A DNA stretch of 64,000 nucleotides from an uncultured Pseudomonadota bacterium (GTDB lineage Bacteria > Pseudomonadota > Gammaproteobacteria > Burkholderiales > Methylophilaceae): assembly GCA_903838125.1 (NCBI GenBank), contig CAILXF010000031.1, positions 1 to 64,000 of the forward strand, read 5' to 3'. Below the pieces are notes generated by a model that saw only the letters and a program-made list of their open reading frames with translations, did not search any database and was not told the DNA's origin. The position numbers and the translations under genes were made by a program. Below, in pieces: positions 26,422 to 35,395 of the stretch. The number at the start of each line of letters is the position of its first letter. Position 1 is the first letter of the stretch.

Positions 26422-27015
26422 CTAAGGCATGTATTCAAAAACTTTAACCACTTTAGACACACCGTGGGTATTGCGTGCAATATCTACAGCAGCCTCAGCC
26501 TCTTTTTGTGTCACATAACCCATTAGATAGACGACGGTATTTTCAGTGACGACTTTGACCAAGTTAGCTTGGAAGCGATTTTCTGACAGGAATTGTGTCT
26601 TAATTTTTGAGGTTAAATAGGCATCATTGGCACGTGAGCTTATTGAAGTTTTTTCGCCTATCACTAGCTCATTATTGATGTTAGTGACGTTTTCTATCGC
26701 CTTGATTAAGCTTTCTGTTTTGGCTTTTGTGCCGTTGTCTGCGACTTCCCCAGTCAACAATACATTGCCCTTGTAGCTAGTAATATTGATGTGTGCGCTA
26801 TCTGGCAGGTTGGCTGAAATTTTTTGTGCTGCTTTGAGTTCAATGTTTTGATCTTCGACGTAAACGCCAGTAGTACGTCTATCAGCAGCCATTGCTCCAC
26901 CAGCAGCTGCACCACCAACCACCACTGGAACGCATGCAGATATTTGGGTAGCTAGTGCAATAGCCGCCAGTAATTTAAATGGGAGCGACATATTCATAAC
27001 GGGCATTAATTTCAT
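26422..27015 (-). CDS. dolP: Outer-membrane BON-domain lipoprotein (DolP/YraP-like)
   Basis: A 197-residue lipoprotein with lipobox ISAC near residue 28 and two BON domains (about 55-115 and 130-197; LTGEVADNGTKAK and LMGYVTQKEAEAAVDIARN). DolP binds anionic phospholipid at the outer membrane and supports envelope integrity. ATG 27015 is preferred because AAAGGA lies eight bases upstream; ATG 27024 is in frame. The order lpoA-(yraN)-dolP opposite rsmI matches the E. coli yra region, which supports the assignment; diaA, normally between yraN and dolP, is missing. Confidence 0.85.
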   Translation of the reverse strand: MKLMPVMNMSLPFKLLAAIALATQISACVPVVVGGAAAGGAMAADRRTTGVYVEDQNIELKAAQKISANLPDSAHINITSYKGNVLLTGEVADNGTKAKTESLIKAIENVTNINNELVIGEKTSISSRANDAYLTSKIKTQFLSENRFQANLVKVVTENTVVYLMGYVTQKEAEAAVDIARNTHGVSKVVKVFEYMP

Positions 27016-27320
27016 CGTGAACATCCTTTATATAAAGTATTAGTGATTAAAATTCTAACGCAACGACTGGTGCGGTTTATTTTTTGCCTTGCTAGAAAGC
27101 ATCCTGTAGGCATTCTACTGCGTTTACACCTGTTTTTTCATTAAATGGCGTTGCTTGGCAGGCGTACTTTAACAAAAATCAGTGTATGGCTGTCGAGCAT
27201 AATTAAATTTATTTCAGGCTAGCATTTGCCATTCAGCAATATTAAGCCCCTTTTGTTGCAAAAGTATTGCAGTCAGACCTTCAGTAGCTATAACTTGCTG
27301 CAAATATTCAGATTAGTGAA
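27012..27320 (-). pseudogene. yraN: Decayed yraN (UPF0102 nuclease-fold) remnant
   Basis: The interval between lpoA and dolP has no intact gene, but the minus strand still encodes pieces of YraN in the right order. Frame one (27309-27214) reads ...LLQQKGLNIAEWQMLA then stops. A second frame (27218-27141) reads PEINLIMLDSHTLIFVKVR, which matches the diagnostic GEIDLI...TLVFVEVR core of UPF0102, followed by tandem stops. A third stretch in that frame (RCVRILI) resembles the C-terminal PCRFDAILI. At least one frameshift and three in-frame stops exclude a working protein. The second frame runs to a TGA overlapping the dolP ATG, as in a once-coupled gene pair. The lpoA-yraN-dolP order is the ancestral one. 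Confidence 0.8.
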
Positions 27321-27326
27321 TTAATC

Positions 27327-28988
27327 TCATTTTTCCAACACTACACCTTGGTCGGTAAATTTTGCAACAGATAGTTGTCGCTGAATTTGACCACTATGAT
27401 CGAGTGAGAGTTTACCTGTTAAGCCTTCAATGACGAGGTCATTGCCCATAAGGCCGGTTGTAAGTATCTGCAGATAGTCAACGCCCAAGGCAAAGTAGCG
27501 TTTTAACTCATTGTTCTTTAAAGCGGCGCTGGGCTCGCGGTAATCAGTAAATTGTGAATTATTCGGAGCTAATAAAAATGGTATGTCAACAAAATATATC
27601 GCATTAAGTGCGATGTTGGCATTGGCATCACTATCTAGCATGTTGATGTCGGAAAATGACATGGTGGGCATACTGATATCAAGATAAGGCCGCACGTTTT
27701 TGACCTCCGGACCTGACATTGCCAAAAGCAACATATCTTGTGCCTGTAAGGCAATGTTAGCTTTTAAATCCATTAGTTGGTTTAAATCAAAACTGCCCTT
27801 AACACCAACTGCACTGGGTATTAGGCTGATGATTTTTAGCGAAAACCCCCGTTCGGTTTGCCAGGCCTGGACGAAGCTTTGAAGCATTTGGCTGGCGGGT
27901 TCGTTGGCTGTGGTCAATACTAAGATATTTTGCATGGCATTGCGGGTTGCAAACTCCGCAATTCGATGCGCCTCATCCTGAAGCGACAGATCTGCCTGCT
28001 TCCTGCTGATATTAGCGTTTAATGAAACGACAGAAACGGGGTTTGGACCGGTTAAGTTTATGCCGAAATTAGGCGCAATCGCGTAGTCAGCCCCCTCACT
28101 TTTTGCGAGTGAATATTGCGTATTAATGTCCTCTAAATCATTTGCGCGAGTATAGGATTTAATTTCATTTGGCATATTTCTTTTACTTAATGCTGCCTGT
28201 AAGCCGAGTTTAAACGCCGCAACTCTCTCGGAGATGCCTTCGTGGACTGGAGGCAATATTAAGGCAATATTGCCATTAATAACTGCTGGCGCGGTTGACG
28301 GCTCAGGTGCCGTCGTTGCTAGTGTTTTTGCGAATGCTGAAGCAATATGATCTGGATAACTGTTGCTCCAAGTACTTAAGCTGGTGGCGACATCTTGATT
28401 TCTTGTAGCCAAACTTAAATCAATCCAGCCTTGTATTGTGGTGTCCGCGCTTTCACCGCGCATGGCAATTAAATCGGCTGGGGTTTGTGTTGAGAGCAGT
28501 TTCCAAACGCGTTGCTGGTTATGGCTAATCGCTTGCGCGTCCACTAAATAAGGATGTCTTCGCACTAATTGCTCTATGGCGCTTGCAATATCGCCTTGTT
28601 TTTCGTAGGCATCACTTAAACTTGCATGTAAACTAGCGATCGCAGTTTGGTTCAAATCAAGGTTGGACTGCAAAGGGAGTAGCAGTATAAATGTGCGTTC
28701 AAATTCTGCATTTTTAGCGGCGATGTTGCCAGCTAACAACTTCGCGTAAGGGGAGCTCGGTGGAATGCGCGTTAGACTGAGTGCAGCTAACTCCAAGTCT
28801 GCTTGTTCTATATATTGTTGTCCTTGCATAAAAGCTTGTTCGGCGTTTATTGTCTTGTCAGTAACGTCGTTTGCCCAGCTACTTGAGCTTATCGCGATGA
28901 TGCCAACCAAGCAGTATCGTAATAGCTGTAATAAGCCTTTAAAATGAGAAGCTGTGAACAAGTTTTTTAAGTGGTAGTAATGATTCAT
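27327..28988 (-). CDS. lpoA: Penicillin-binding protein activator LpoA-like
   Basis: About 553 residues. An exported protein with an N-terminal TPR-like helical part (repeats of the kind EQADLELAALSLTRIP and LHASLSDAYEKQGDIASAIEQL) and a C-terminal domain with a periplasmic-binding-protein-like fold (INGNIALILPPVHEGISERVAAFKLG split over residues about 245-275). LpoA stimulates PBP1A peptidoglycan synthesis. ATG 28988 is preferred over the upstream TTG at 29009. The hydrophobic segment is followed by SSSSWA; I see no lipobox Cys, so it looks like a secreted rather than lipidated form. It is divergent from rsmI with less than 50 bp between starts. Confidence 0.8.
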   Translation of the reverse strand: MNHYYHLKNLFTASHFKGLLQLLRYCLVGIIAISSSSWANDVTDKTINAEQAFMQGQQYIEQADLELAALSLTRIPPSSPYAKLLAGNIAAKNAEFERTFILLLPLQSNLDLNQTAIASLHASLSDAYEKQGDIASAIEQLVRRHPYLVDAQAISHNQQRVWKLLSTQTPADLIAMRGESADTTIQGWIDLSLATRNQDVATSLSTWSNSYPDHIASAFAKTLATTAPEPSTAPAVINGNIALILPPVHEGISERVAAFKLGLQAALSKRNMPNEIKSYTRANDLEDINTQYSLAKSEGADYAIAPNFGINLTGPNPVSVVSLNANISRKQADLSLQDEAHRIAEFATRNAMQNILVLTTANEPASQMLQSFVQAWQTERGFSLKIISLIPSAVGVKGSFDLNQLMDLKANIALQAQDMLLLAMSGPEVKNVRPYLDISMPTMSFSDINMLDSDANANIALNAIYFVDIPFLLAPNNSQFTDYREPSAALKNNELKRYFALGVDYLQILTTGLMGNDLVIEGLTGKLSLDHSGQIQRQLSVAKFTDQGVVLEK

Positions 28989-29035
28989 AAAGACTTTGTA
29001 ATCTAACAATTCTAACTAGAATGTGATGCCAATGA

Positions 29036-29884
29036 ATGACAAGTAATGGCTTATTATATGTGGTAGCAACGCCAATTGGCAATTTGAGTGATATCACTCT
29101 ACGCGCCTTGGAAATACTCAAAAGTGTAGATGCAATTGCGGCAGAGGATACGCGGCATACTTCGGGCCTATTGTCCCATTTTGGTATTGCTAAAAAATTA
29201 ATTGCGGTGCATGAGCATAATGAGCATCAGTCAGCAGAAAAGCTATTAGCGTTATTGCTAGCAGGGCAAAACATTGCCTTAGTCACTGATGCAGGAACCC
29301 CGGCCGTCAGCGATCCTGGCGCAATCGTGGTTGACTTGGTACGTAAGGCTGGCATTAAAGTGGTGCCTATCCCTGGGGCTAGTGCGGTAATTGCCGCATT
29401 ATCTGCTTCGGGCATCGCACAAAACGGATTCTTATTTTATGGTTTTCTGCCAGCAAGTGGTTCGGCTCGCCGTAAAGCCTTAGAAACACTTAAAGCGCAA
29501 ACCGTTACGCTGGTTTTTTATGAGGCGCCACATCGGATTATTGAGAGTGTTGTGGATATGGCTGCTGTCTTGGGCGCTGACCGCCGCATTACCATTGCAC
29601 GTGAAATCACCAAGACTTTTGAAACGATTTATAGTTGCGAGTTGAGTAAAGCTGAAGCTTGGTTGCAGGCAGATGCAAATCAGCAACGTGGCGAATTTGT
29701 ATTGTTGGTGGAAGCTGCGGCCACTAAAGATGCGGCAGAAATACCGGAAGACACGGTGCGTGTTTTAAAATTATTGTTGGCAGACTTGCCGCTGAAGCAG
29801 GCCGTGCAATTAACTACTGAAATTACGGGTGAAAAAAAGAATGTACTTTACGAGCTAGCCCTTTCATTAAAATCTGATCAATAA
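29036..29884 (+). CDS. rsmI: 16S rRNA C1402 2'-O-ribose methyltransferase RsmI
   Basis: SAM-dependent methyltransferase of the tetrapyrrole-methylase fold, 282 residues. Motifs: VVATPIGNLSDITLRAL at the N-terminus, AEDTRHTSGLL, LVTDAGTPAVSDPG and VVPIPGASAVIAALSASG. It modifies C1402 of 16S rRNA together with RsmH, encoded later in this window. Its start is within 50 bp of the lpoA start, so the two promoters overlap the coding regions. Confidence 0.95.
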   Translation: MTSNGLLYVVATPIGNLSDITLRALEILKSVDAIAAEDTRHTSGLLSHFGIAKKLIAVHEHNEHQSAEKLLALLLAGQNIALVTDAGTPAVSDPGAIVVDLVRKAGIKVVPIPGASAVIAALSASGIAQNGFLFYGFLPASGSARRKALETLKAQTVTLVFYEAPHRIIESVVDMAAVLGADRRITIAREITKTFETIYSCELSKAEAWLQADANQQRGEFVLLVEAAATKDAAEIPEDTVRVLKLLLADLPLKQAVQLTTEITGEKKNVLYELALSLKSDQ

Positions 29885-29902
29885 CCTAACATCAATTAAA
29901 TC

Positions 29903-30943
29903 ATGAAAACTATTACACTTACCCGTCCAGACGACTGGCATCTTCACCTTAGAGATGGCGCAGCATTGCACGCGGTATTGCCAGATACAGCGCGTCAATT
30001 TGCACGCGCGATTGTGATGCCTAATTTGCGACCACCTGTGACCACGGCCGCGCTAGCGTTAACTTATATGCAGCGTATTGTTGCGGCCTTACCAGCAGGC
30101 TCAAAATTTACACCGCTAATGACTTTGTATTTGACTGATAACACGAGTGCTGACGATATAGTTGAAGCTAAGGCTAGTGGCATCGTACACGGGGTTAAAC
30201 TTTATCCGGCTGGCGCCACCACCAACTCTGATTCTGGAGTGACTAATTTAGGGAATTGCAGCAAGGCTTTGTCGGCTATGGAGAAGTTAGGCATGCCGTT
30301 GTTAGTGCATGCAGAAGTGACGGATGCTGAAGTGGATGTATTTGATCGTGAGCGCGTATTTATTGAGCGCAATATGCTACCACTTCTGAAAAACTATCCT
30401 GCGCTCAAAGTGGTGTTCGAACACATTACGACTAAAGATGCAGCTGATTTTGTTTTAGCAGCGCCTAGTAATGTTGCCGCGACCATTACTGCGCATCATT
30501 TGCTGCTTAATCGTAATGATATGTTTAAAGGTGGAATTTTGCCTCACCATTATTGTTTGCCTATCTTAAAGCGCGAGCAGCATCGATTGGCCTTGGTGGA
30601 GGCGGCCACCTCAGGCAATGCTAAATTTTTCTTAGGCACTGATAGCGCACCACATGCAAAATCTACCAAGGAAAACGCTTGTGGTTGTGCGGGTATGTAC
30701 ACCGCCCATACGGCGCTTGAGCTTTATGCTGAAGCGTTCGATCGAGCCGGTGCGTTGGATAAGCTGGAAGGGTTTGCGAGTTTTTACGGTGCAGATTTTT
30801 ACGGATTAGCACGTAATACTGAACAAATTAACCTAGTAAAAGAAAGTTGGACTGTACCAACTAGTTTGCCGTTTGCCGATGACGCCTTGGTGCCTCTTTG
30901 GGCGGGGCAGACTTTGCACTGGAAATTATCTAGTCTTCACTAG
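29903..30943 (+). CDS. pyrC: Dihydroorotase PyrC
   Basis: Closes the dihydroorotate ring in pyrimidine synthesis. 346 residues of the E. coli type: zinc ligands in [10 protein letters not shown] (His14 and His16), the carboxylated Lys99 in [13 protein letters not shown], later zinc His residues in LLVHAEVTD and [10 protein letters not shown], and the catalytic Asp in [16 protein letters not shown]. It lies 18 bp after rsmI and may be co-transcribed with it. Confidence 0.96.
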   Translation: MKTITLTRPDDWHLHLRDGAALHAVLPDTARQFARAIVMPNLRPPVTTAALALTYMQRIVAALPAGSKFTPLMTLYLTDNTSADDIVEAKASGIVHGVKLYPAGATTNSDSGVTNLGNCSKALSAMEKLGMPLLVHAEVTDAEVDVFDRERVFIERNMLPLLKNYPALKVVFEHITTKDAADFVLAAPSNVAATITAHHLLLNRNDMFKGGILPHHYCLPILKREQHRLALVEAATSGNAKFFLGTDSAPHAKSTKENACGCAGMYTAHTALELYAEAFDRAGALDKLEGFASFYGADFYGLARNTEQINLVKESWTVPTSLPFADDALVPLWAGQTLHWKLSSLH

Positions 30944-31031
30944 CGCCTCATGCCCGAGCTTGAATCGGGGAAATGAAGCTTGTTTGAAGATTGAGCTCAG
31001 CTAAGGCTTTGTAGCGTGTTAAAATATGCTT

Positions 31032-31366
31032 GAAGCTGGCTAGACAGTCGCCGCCTAGCAATAGGGGGAGGAAAGTCCGGGCTGCATAGAGCGGGATGAC
31101 GGCTAACGGCCGTACGTTGAAAGCCGCAAGGTATAAGGCGCGGAATAGGGCCACAGAGACGAGCGTATTAAGTTACGGTGAAACGCGGTAACCTCCATTC
31201 GCAGCAAGACCAAATAGGCTGGCATTTTTACGCAAGTAAATAAGGCGTGGCTCGCGCTGCCAGCGGGTAGGTTGCTTGAGCGCATAAGTAATTATGCGCC
31301 TAGATGAATGACTGTCAGCTTTAGTAATAAAGCCTACAGAACCCGGCTTATCGGCCAGCTTCACTC
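31032..31366 (+). ncRNA. rnpB: RNase P RNA (class A)
   Basis: Catalytic RNA of ribonuclease P. The ends pair as helix P1: GAAGCTGGC (31032-31040) with GCCAGCTTC (31354-31362). The conserved core elements are present: AGACAGTCGCC after P1, GAGGAAAGTCCGGGCT (about 31068-31083), ACAGAGACGAG, GCAAGACCAAATAGG, GGGTAGGTTGCTTGAGC, TAGATGAATGACTGTC, and ACAGAACCCGGCTTATCGG at the 3' end. About 335 nt, somewhat shorter than the 377 nt of E. coli. Its placing just upstream of mraZ is a common arrangement in betaproteobacteria. Confidence 0.96.
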
Positions 31367-31654
31367 TTTAAACATGCTCTCTAAAATGCTGCTGCAAGGA
31401 TGCCCTTTGCAGTTATTACAGTTTTAGCCCCTCCCGCCGCTTCAAATCTAGTGCAACTCCTTCAGTTTCCTTTTACTTCCCTGGCAGAATTTTTACTATC
31501 ATTATTGCGCCAACTACAATTCAAAAGCTTTCGTAACTATTCTAATAATCTACATTCACATAATTTTGTATGTGCTTAATTTATAACGACTTTATTTTTA
31601 GCACTAAAATACGCTAAGTCATTGACCTATATAGAAAAAATAGTAAAAAAGGGC
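31367..31654. other. Non-coding region between rnpB and the mraZ promoter
   Basis: No gene is supported. CTGCAAGG (31392-31399) and CCTTTGCAG (31404-31412) form a hairpin with one bulge, and a short T-rich stretch follows; this may be a weak rnpB terminator. The rest is AT-rich with no recognised element. Confidence 0.4.
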
Positions 31655-31683
31655 TTGCATTAAGCGACACTTTTATCTATAGT
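31655..31683 (+). promoter_or_regulatory. Promoter of the mraZ (dcw) operon
   Basis: TTGCAT (31655-31660), exactly 17 bp, then TATAGT (31678-31683). Transcription would start near 31690, at the first MraZ repeat. The leader to the mraZ ATG would be about 135 nt. Confidence 0.7.
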
Positions 31684-31691
31684 GCAGATTA

Positions 31692-31718
31692 GTGGGAGAA
31701 AGTGGGTTTTTGTGGGAA
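31692..31718 (+). promoter_or_regulatory. MraZ operator: three TGGG repeats
   Basis: TGGG occurs at 31693, 31703 and 31713, a strict 10-bp period (GTGGGA, GTGGGT, GTGGGA contexts). MraZ is known to bind tandem TGGG-type repeats upstream of its own gene. The repeats lie just downstream of the predicted -10 box, consistent with repression of the operon by its first product. Confidence 0.8.
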
Positions 31719-31825
31719 ATTTGTTGTTAAGTGGCTTAGTTTTTTTGCTGCTAAAAATTGACCCGAATAACGCTTTATAAAATCCCTGATTTAGACATAT
31801 AGAATTTAGGAAAAATAACGGGCTT

Positions 31826-32272
31826 ATGTTTCGCGGCGCTACCTCATTAAGTTTAGATGCCAAAAGCAGACTTGCTGTGCCTACCAAGCACAGGGAGGCT
31901 TTGCAGCTTGAGTGTGCTGGCAACTTGGTGCTGACTGCGCACCCACATCGTTGCTTGTTATTGTATCCACAGCCTGCATGGGAGCCGATCCAGACTAAGA
32001 TGATGGCGCTATCTTCATTTGATAAACAATCTAGTGCATTACAGCGTTTGCTAGTAGGTTTTGCTGAAGATGTAGTTCTTGATGGTGCTGGGCGCATGTT
32101 GGTGTCCCCGGTACTTCGTGAATTTGCAGGCTTAGATAAGGAAGTGATGCTAGTAGGACAAGGCAGTCACTTTGAATTATGGGATATGGAGGCTTGGCGT
32201 GCGCAGTTGGCGCAGGTTGTCCACGGTGGTGACTTTGAAATGCCGGCTGAACTAGAGGGCTTCTCTCTGTGA
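31826..32272 (+). CDS. mraZ: Transcriptional regulator MraZ
   Basis: First gene of the division and cell wall cluster, 148 residues. Two SpoVT/AbrB-like halves, each with the family DXXXR motif: LDAKSRLAVP and LDGAGRMLVSP. It starts MFRGATSLSLDAK, as usual. It regulates the dcw operon through TGGG repeats seen 110-135 bp upstream. Its stop overlaps the rsmH GTG by 4 bp. Confidence 0.96.
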   Translation: MFRGATSLSLDAKSRLAVPTKHREALQLECAGNLVLTAHPHRCLLLYPQPAWEPIQTKMMALSSFDKQSSALQRLLVGFAEDVVLDGAGRMLVSPVLREFAGLDKEVMLVGQGSHFELWDMEAWRAQLAQVVHGGDFEMPAELEGFSL

Positions 32273-33342
32273 TCAAGGGCGTGAATCGCACGCCCACGCA
32301 AGCTTCAGTGACTTTAAAATCAGCGACTGTCAAACAGGCGCATATCTCAGAAAAACAATTAGCAGAAACGTCCTTAGCCAGCATGTCGTCAACAGCCTCT
32401 CAGTCCAGTTCAGAAAAATTGCATACTACGGTTTTGCTCGAAGAGGCTGTGCACGCGTTAGCAATTAAGCCTAGCGGTGTTTATGTAGACGCGACCTTCG
32501 GTCGCGGTGGACACTCAAGAAAAATATTAGAAAAATTAGATGGCAATGGCCGTCTGATTGCGTTTGATCGCGACCTAAGCGCGCTTGAATCCAGCAAGTC
32601 TATCCAAGACCAACGTTTCTTGATGGTACATAGTCATTTTGCGGCCATGCAAACACGCTTGGCCGAGATGGGTATAAATCAGGTGGATGGCATTTTGCTA
32701 GATCTAGGCATTTCATCACCACAAATTGATGATGCAAGCCGTGGCTTTAGTTTTAGGTACGATGCACCTTTAGATATGCGTATGGATCAAAGCAGCGGCC
32801 AAACCGTTGCAGAATTTTTGAGCCATACAACAGAACAACATTTGGCAGAGGTTATAAAAAATTATGGTGAAGAACGGTTTGCTAAGCAGATTGCAAGGGC
32901 GATTATTACGGAGCGCAATGACGGGCGCCCGATTACCACTACTGGGGAGCTTGCCAAGATCGTGGCAAGTACAGTCACGCGCTTCGAGCCAGGGCAGAAC
33001 CCAGCAACGCGCACATTTCAAGCTTTACGGATTTACGTCAATCAGGAGCTTGAGGAGCTTGCGCTAACCATGCCGCAATGCTTGGCCTTGTTAGCACCGC
33101 AAGGCCGATTAGCCGTGATTAGTTTTCATTCGTTGGAAGATCGTATCGTGAAGCAATTTGTGCGTGATCAAGCTAACCGCGATGATTTTCCACCTAACTT
33201 TCCAGTACGAGCTGCTGATTTGCCTCAGCCTAAATTAAAGGGTGTGGGCAAAACCATCAAGCCTAGCGCTAAGGAAGTAAAGGCCAACCCCCGTTCACGT
33301 AGTGCAGTACTTCGGGTTGCCGAGAGGACTGAGATCGTATGA
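32269..33342 (+). CDS. rsmH: 16S rRNA m4C1402 N-methyltransferase RsmH
   Basis: Methylates N4 of C1402 in 16S rRNA. Motif I is YVDATFGRGGHSRKIL, followed by FDRDLSAL, GILLDLGISSPQIDDASRGFSF in two adjacent parts, and the C-terminal FHSLEDRIVKQF. The frame opens with GTG overlapping the mraZ stop. That gives 357 residues, about 45 more than the family: the conserved HTTVLLEEAV starts at residue 52, after a Ser/Thr/Gln-rich leader. An internal ATG at 32383 would give 319 residues, nearer the usual size, but has no clear ribosome binding site. Confidence 0.93.
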   Translation: MIKGVNRTPTQASVTLKSATVKQAHISEKQLAETSLASMSSTASQSSSEKLHTTVLLEEAVHALAIKPSGVYVDATFGRGGHSRKILEKLDGNGRLIAFDRDLSALESSKSIQDQRFLMVHSHFAAMQTRLAEMGINQVDGILLDLGISSPQIDDASRGFSFRYDAPLDMRMDQSSGQTVAEFLSHTTEQHLAEVIKNYGEERFAKQIARAIITERNDGRPITTTGELAKIVASTVTRFEPGQNPATRTFQALRIYVNQELEELALTMPQCLALLAPQGRLAVISFHSLEDRIVKQFVRDQANRDDFPPNFPVRAADLPQPKLKGVGKTIKPSAKEVKANPRSRSAVLRVAERTEIV

Positions 33343-33656
33343 CACGGCTTAATCTTATACTTTTTTGCGCACTGATATTTTCTTCACTAGGGCTAGTGAA
33401 TGCACAACATAAAGCACGTAAGCTTTATATTGAGTTGGAACAAATAAACCAGCAAGCTAAACAGTCCAATCAAGAATATGGGCAATTGCAGTTAGAGCAA
33501 AGCACTTGGGCGATGCATTCGCGAGTAGAAATGATTGCTGCGCAACAATTGCAAATGCAGGTGCCAGATGCTAAGCGTGTGCAAGTGGTTGCAATTAAAG
33601 GTCCAGTTAGCAAGCAAGTCAATGTTGAAAAAAATGCCAATGGAGCAACGCAATAA
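33339..33656 (+). CDS. ftsL: Cell division protein FtsL
   Basis: Small bitopic divisome protein, 105 residues: one N-terminal transmembrane helix (about 4-22) and a periplasmic coiled coil (KARKLYIELEQINQQAKQ onward) that pairs with FtsB and FtsQ. The ATG overlaps the rsmH stop by 4 bp with GAGG upstream. Position between rsmH and ftsI confirms the assignment. Confidence 0.93.
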   Translation: MTRLNLILFCALIFSSLGLVNAQHKARKLYIELEQINQQAKQSNQEYGQLQLEQSTWAMHSRVEMIAAQQLQMQVPDAKRVQVVAIKGPVSKQVNVEKNANGATQ

Positions 33657-35395
33657 TGGCAATGAATATGCCTAATGTGGTCAAGCTGCCAGCATGGCGT
33701 AGACGGCTATTATTGGTGGTTGTATTGTCAGGCTTTGCTGCTTTATTAGGGCGTGGCATTTATTTGCAAAGTTACCATAAGAGTTTCTTACAAGAGAAAG
33801 GTGACGCACGCTATAGCCGCACGCTAGTCCTGTCAGCTCAGCGCGGAAAAATAACTGACCGTAATGGCGAGTTGTTAGCGATTAGTTCGCCAGTAGAGTC
33901 TGTATGGGCTAATCCCTCAGATGTAAAGATTGATGCTCAGCAGACTAAAAAAATTGCAGATTTATTACAGCTGAGTGCTGAGTTTATTAATAAAAAATTA
34001 GCCAATGAAGAGCGTGAGTTTGTGTACTTAAAGCGTCGCATCTCCCCAGAACTGGCGGCGCAAGTAATGAAGCTTGGCGTTTCTGGCATCTATCTACAAC
34101 GTGAATATAAGCGTTACTACCCAGCAGGTGATGTGACAGCGCATTTGGTCGGTTTTAACGGTATAGAGGATAAGGGCCAAGAGGGCTTTGAGTACGCAAT
34201 GGATAAGGCTTTGTCCGGAAAAGCAGGAAGCCGCCGTGTTATTAAGGATAGATCAGGCCATATTATTGAAGATTTGGTTGCAGTAAAAGTGCCGCAAGAT
34301 GGGCATGACGTTGTCTTATCAATTGATCGCAGAATTCAGTATTTGGCGCACCGTGAATTGGTAAAAGCAGTTGAGTTGCATCATGCGCTAGCTGGCGCTG
34401 CCATTGTATTGGATGCGCGCACGGGTGAAGTGTTGGCCATGGTCAATGTGCCTACTTATAACCCAAATAATCCAGTTAACATTCAAGGAAAGTCTCGTAA
34501 TCGTGCCATTGTTGATATTTTTGAGCCAGGTTCAACCATGAAGCCGATGACGGTGTCAGCAGGTCTTGAGTCTGGTCTGTATCGGCCTGATACTAAAATT
34601 CAAACTTCACCAGGTTTTATGAAAATCGGCCCAGCTACTATCCATGACTCACATGCCCATGGTGTGTTGACGGTCGCGGAAGTGATTCAAAAGTCATCTA
34701 ATGTAGGGGCTTCCAAAATTGCCCTGTCGCTAGATCCAAAATACATGTGGAGTATGTTTAATCAAATGGGTTTTGGCGCAAAGACTAATATCGGCTTTCC
34801 TGGCGAGGCCGCTGGCCGTGTGCGCGACTATAAAACATGGCGCCCAATTGAGCAGGCCACTATGTCGTTTGGTAATGGTATTAGTGTGACTTTGCTCCAG
34901 TTGGCGCGCGCTTATACAGCATTTGCCAATGACGGTGAGTTAAAGCCAGTTTCACTATTAAAACTACAAGAAGCCCCAGTGGGTGTGCAGGTATTTAGTG
35001 CTCGTACCGCACAAAGTATGAAAGATATGTTGGAGATGGTGGTGTTGCCAGGAGGTACCGCATTAAAGGCGCAAGTATTGGGTTATCGTATTGCCGGAAA
35101 AACTGGAACTACGCATAAGTTAGGGCCGCATGGCTATGAAAAAAATAAGTACGTAGCCTCTTTCGTGGGTATTGCGCCTGCGTCTAATCCGCGATTAATT
35201 ATGGCGGTCATGATCGACGAGCCTAATATCGCCAATGATCAGTATTACGGCGGGGTAGCGGCAGCTCCAGTATTTAGTTCAGTTATGGCTGATACATTAA
35301 GGTTGCTAGCGATACCGCAAGATGCGCCATACAGAAATGTAGTAATTCCGAGTGGCGCTTCCGATAGCGTAGATGATGTGAAAGAAAGTATATGA
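33656..35395 (+). CDS. ftsI: Peptidoglycan D,D-transpeptidase FtsI (PBP3)
   Basis: Septal transpeptidase, 579 residues, inner membrane with periplasmic catalytic domain. One transmembrane helix (about 15-35), dimerisation domain with RGKITDRNGELLA, then the penicillin-binding motifs: SxxK at Ser293 (STMK), SSN at 347-349, and KTG from Lys482 (GKTGTTHK). The start overlaps the ftsL stop by one base (TAATG). Confidence 0.97.
   Translation: MAMNMPNVVKLPAWRRRLLLVVVLSGFAALLGRGIYLQSYHKSFLQEKGDARYSRTLVLSAQRGKITDRNGELLAISSPVESVWANPSDVKIDAQQTKKIADLLQLSAEFINKKLANEEREFVYLKRRISPELAAQVMKLGVSGIYLQREYKRYYPAGDVTAHLVGFNGIEDKGQEGFEYAMDKALSGKAGSRRVIKDRSGHIIEDLVAVKVPQDGHDVVLSIDRRIQYLAHRELVKAVELHHALAGAAIVLDARTGEVLAMVNVPTYNPNNPVNIQGKSRNRAIVDIFEPGSTMKPMTVSAGLESGLYRPDTKIQTSPGFMKIGPATIHDSHAHGVLTVAEVIQKSSNVGASKIALSLDPKYMWSMFNQMGFGAKTNIGFPGEAAGRVRDYKTWRPIEQATMSFGNGISVTLLQLARAYTAFANDGELKPVSLLKLQEAPVGVQVFSARTAQSMKDMLEMVVLPGGTALKAQVLGYRIAGKTGTTHKLGPHGYEKNKYVASFVGIAPASNPRLIMAVMIDEPNIANDQYYGGVAAAPVFSSVMADTLRLLAIPQDAPYRNVVIPSGASDSVDDVKESI

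Noticed and set aside
30948-31364. Three short minus-strand frames between pyrC and mraZ
   Set aside because: They overlap the RNase P RNA, whose conserved core and P1 pairing are clear on the plus strand.
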